Assembly (NCBI RefSeq): GCF_000300975.2
Contig: NZ_AEEC02000002.1
Coordinates: forward strand, 1-64,000
Direction: 5' to 3'
DNA length: 64,000 nucleotides
Source: Herbaspirillum frisingense GSF30
Lineage (GTDB): Bacteria > Pseudomonadota > Gammaproteobacteria > Burkholderiales > Burkholderiaceae_D
A program made the translations under genes and the position numbers. Numbering within the stretch: position 1 is the first letter of the stretch; every line of letters begins with the position of its first letter. Of the stretch, positions 63,046-64,000 are shown piece by piece. Below the pieces are notes generated by a model, which made no database searches, was not told the DNA's origin, and saw only the letters and a list, made by a program, of their open reading frames with translations.

Positions 63046-63702
63046 ATGCGAATTCTTAGTGGCCGTTTTGACGAACTTGCTGAGCAGCTTAAACACCTGG
63101 AAAGTACCCAGACAAAAAGATATAGCGAATATTCGGGTAACTATCGACATATTGAGCAAGATTTGATGCTCAATTGGAGTGTCAAGGTCAGAAATTTGCT
63201 ATCAAAAGCCTGTGGCAAAGATTCAGAGCATTACGTGTCATTTTGTCTCGCGGAAGAGCCGCAGTCTTACGAGGATAACGTCGATCGCCTGAATCGTATG
63301 AAAGCAGTGTTTTTGGCAGCACAAGAAGATTTTAATGGAGGGTTCCTCAATTCCGTCCATAATCTAATTCAAGCTGAACTGGCAGATGATGAGCTTGATC
63401 AGGCGAGAGTACTAATTGATGCAGGCTATATAGCGGCAGCAGCAGTTGTAGCTGGCGTCGTGCTCGAGACAACTCTAAGAACACTTAGCATCCGACGTGG
63501 AATACCCATCGGCAGTATAGATAAAATGAACGCCGACCTCGCGAAGGCTGGTCAGTACAATACGCTCGTGCAAAAGCGTGTTACTGCGCTTGCGGCCGTG
63601 CGTAATAGCGCAGCCCATGGAAAATCGCAAGAATATAGTGTCGAAGATGTGGCGGCCTTCATCACCGAAGTCGAAAGGTTTGTTGAAGTTCAGTTGTCCT
63701 AA
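63046..63702 (+). CDS. HEPN-like protein (possible ribonuclease effector)
   Basis: A 218-residue, helix-rich protein. The C-terminal part has VVAGVVLETTLRTLSIRRGI and then VRNSAAHGKS, which contains the HEPN motif R-x4-H (Arg186, His191). HEPN proteins with this layout are common toxins and abortive-infection effectors. The N-terminal 100 residues are charged and may form coiled coils. AAGGGA lies seven bases before ATG 63046. It has AT-rich codon use like the RT gene. Confidence 0.75.
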   Translation: MRILSGRFDELAEQLKHLESTQTKRYSEYSGNYRHIEQDLMLNWSVKVRNLLSKACGKDSEHYVSFCLAEEPQSYEDNVDRLNRMKAVFLAAQEDFNGGFLNSVHNLIQAELADDELDQARVLIDAGYIAAAAVVAGVVLETTLRTLSIRRGIPIGSIDKMNADLAKAGQYNTLVQKRVTALAAVRNSAAHGKSQEYSVEDVAAFITEVERFVEVQLS

Positions 63703-63795
63703 TTAGGCCTGATAACCGAGACACAGTCGCTTGATATGTGAGTTATCTAATTCTTATTAGATGCGTTTTTTAGAGTGATGTTCGATGGGGGGAGC

Positions 63796-64000
63796 GTGAG
63801 AATTTACCACTACACCAAGGCCGCAACGCTTCCACTAATTTTGCGGAACAAGAAAATTCGCTTTACTCGTGCAGACTGCCTTGACGACACTCGCGAGGTC
63901 CCATTTACTAATGCACATATAGATCCAAAGAACTTCTTCATAAGCTCTTGGACGTTACAAGGGCGTGAGCAATCTGGGCAGTGGCACCGATATGGTGACC
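63796..64000 (+). CDS. DUF2971-type protein, N-terminal part (cut by window edge)
   Basis: The frame starts at GTG 63796 (after GGGGGGAG), or at the in-frame ATG 63778, and runs off the right edge. The beginning RIYHYTKAATLPLILRNKKI followed by RFTRADCLDDTRE is the usual start of DUF2971 proteins, which are frequent in defence islands but have no settled function. SSWTLQGREQSGQWHRYGD near the edge also fits. Confidence 0.7.
   Translation, partial: MRIYHYTKAATLPLILRNKKIRFTRADCLDDTREVPFTNAHIDPKNFFISSWTLQGREQSGQWHRYGD

Overview
The window looks like chromosome of a high-GC betaproteobacterium. The gene families (minC, PuuD/PuuE purine catabolism, many ABC importers, IclR/GntR regulators) and codon use suggest the Oxalobacteraceae, most likely a Herbaspirillum-like organism. 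This is inference from content; there is no rRNA or marker gene for a firm placement. About the first 60.3 kb has uniform high GC. The last 3.7 kb is clearly AT-richer and reads as acquired DNA.

Layout. 1-343: start of minC. 0.6-17.2 kb: a purine salvage/oxidation region. It holds a BMP-type nucleoside ABC importer, an NMT1/THI5-type ABC importer with a possible xanthine/urate riboswitch, a Tsx-like outer-membrane channel, urate hydroxylase PuuD, allantoinase PuuE, allantoin-type racemase, an NCS1 transporter, a GntR regulator and an adenine deaminase. Near-identical palindromes before the GntR gene and between the NMT1 importer and the channel suggest one regulon. 17.5-22.3 kb: a lipoprotein, the remains of a higBA toxin-antitoxin locus, and a GntR-controlled polar amino-acid-type ABC importer. 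22.6-34.5 kb: a 13-gene leftward operon for import and CoA-dependent breakdown of an unknown organic acid (Liv-type ABC importer, acyl-CoA ligase, three hydratase types, SDR, citrate-synthase-fold lyase, flavin oxidoreductase). It faces two tandem IclR regulators across an operator-rich gap. 37-43.6 kb: CYTH-CHAD protein, AraC regulators, CynX-type MFS, VOC protein and 5'-nucleotidase. 43.8-50.2 kb: a threonate/tetronate pathway (GntR regulator, ltnD, otnK, otnC, MFS transporter, otnI). 50.3-58.5 kb: a toxin-antitoxin pair, cheD, malate:quinone oxidoreductase, a lipoprotein hydrolase and a large autotransporter.

58.7-64 kb: a MotA-like/OmpA-like membrane pair, then the AT-rich segment. The segment has a reverse transcriptase gene overlapping, by four bases, a gene with a PD-(D/E)XK nuclease-like motif. 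A HEPN-like protein and the start of a DUF2971-type protein follow. The RT-nuclease pair is the best candidate for a little-described (probably antiphage) system. The second is the citryl-CoA-lyase-like catabolic operon, whose citrate-synthase-fold enzyme lacks the expected catalytic Asp.
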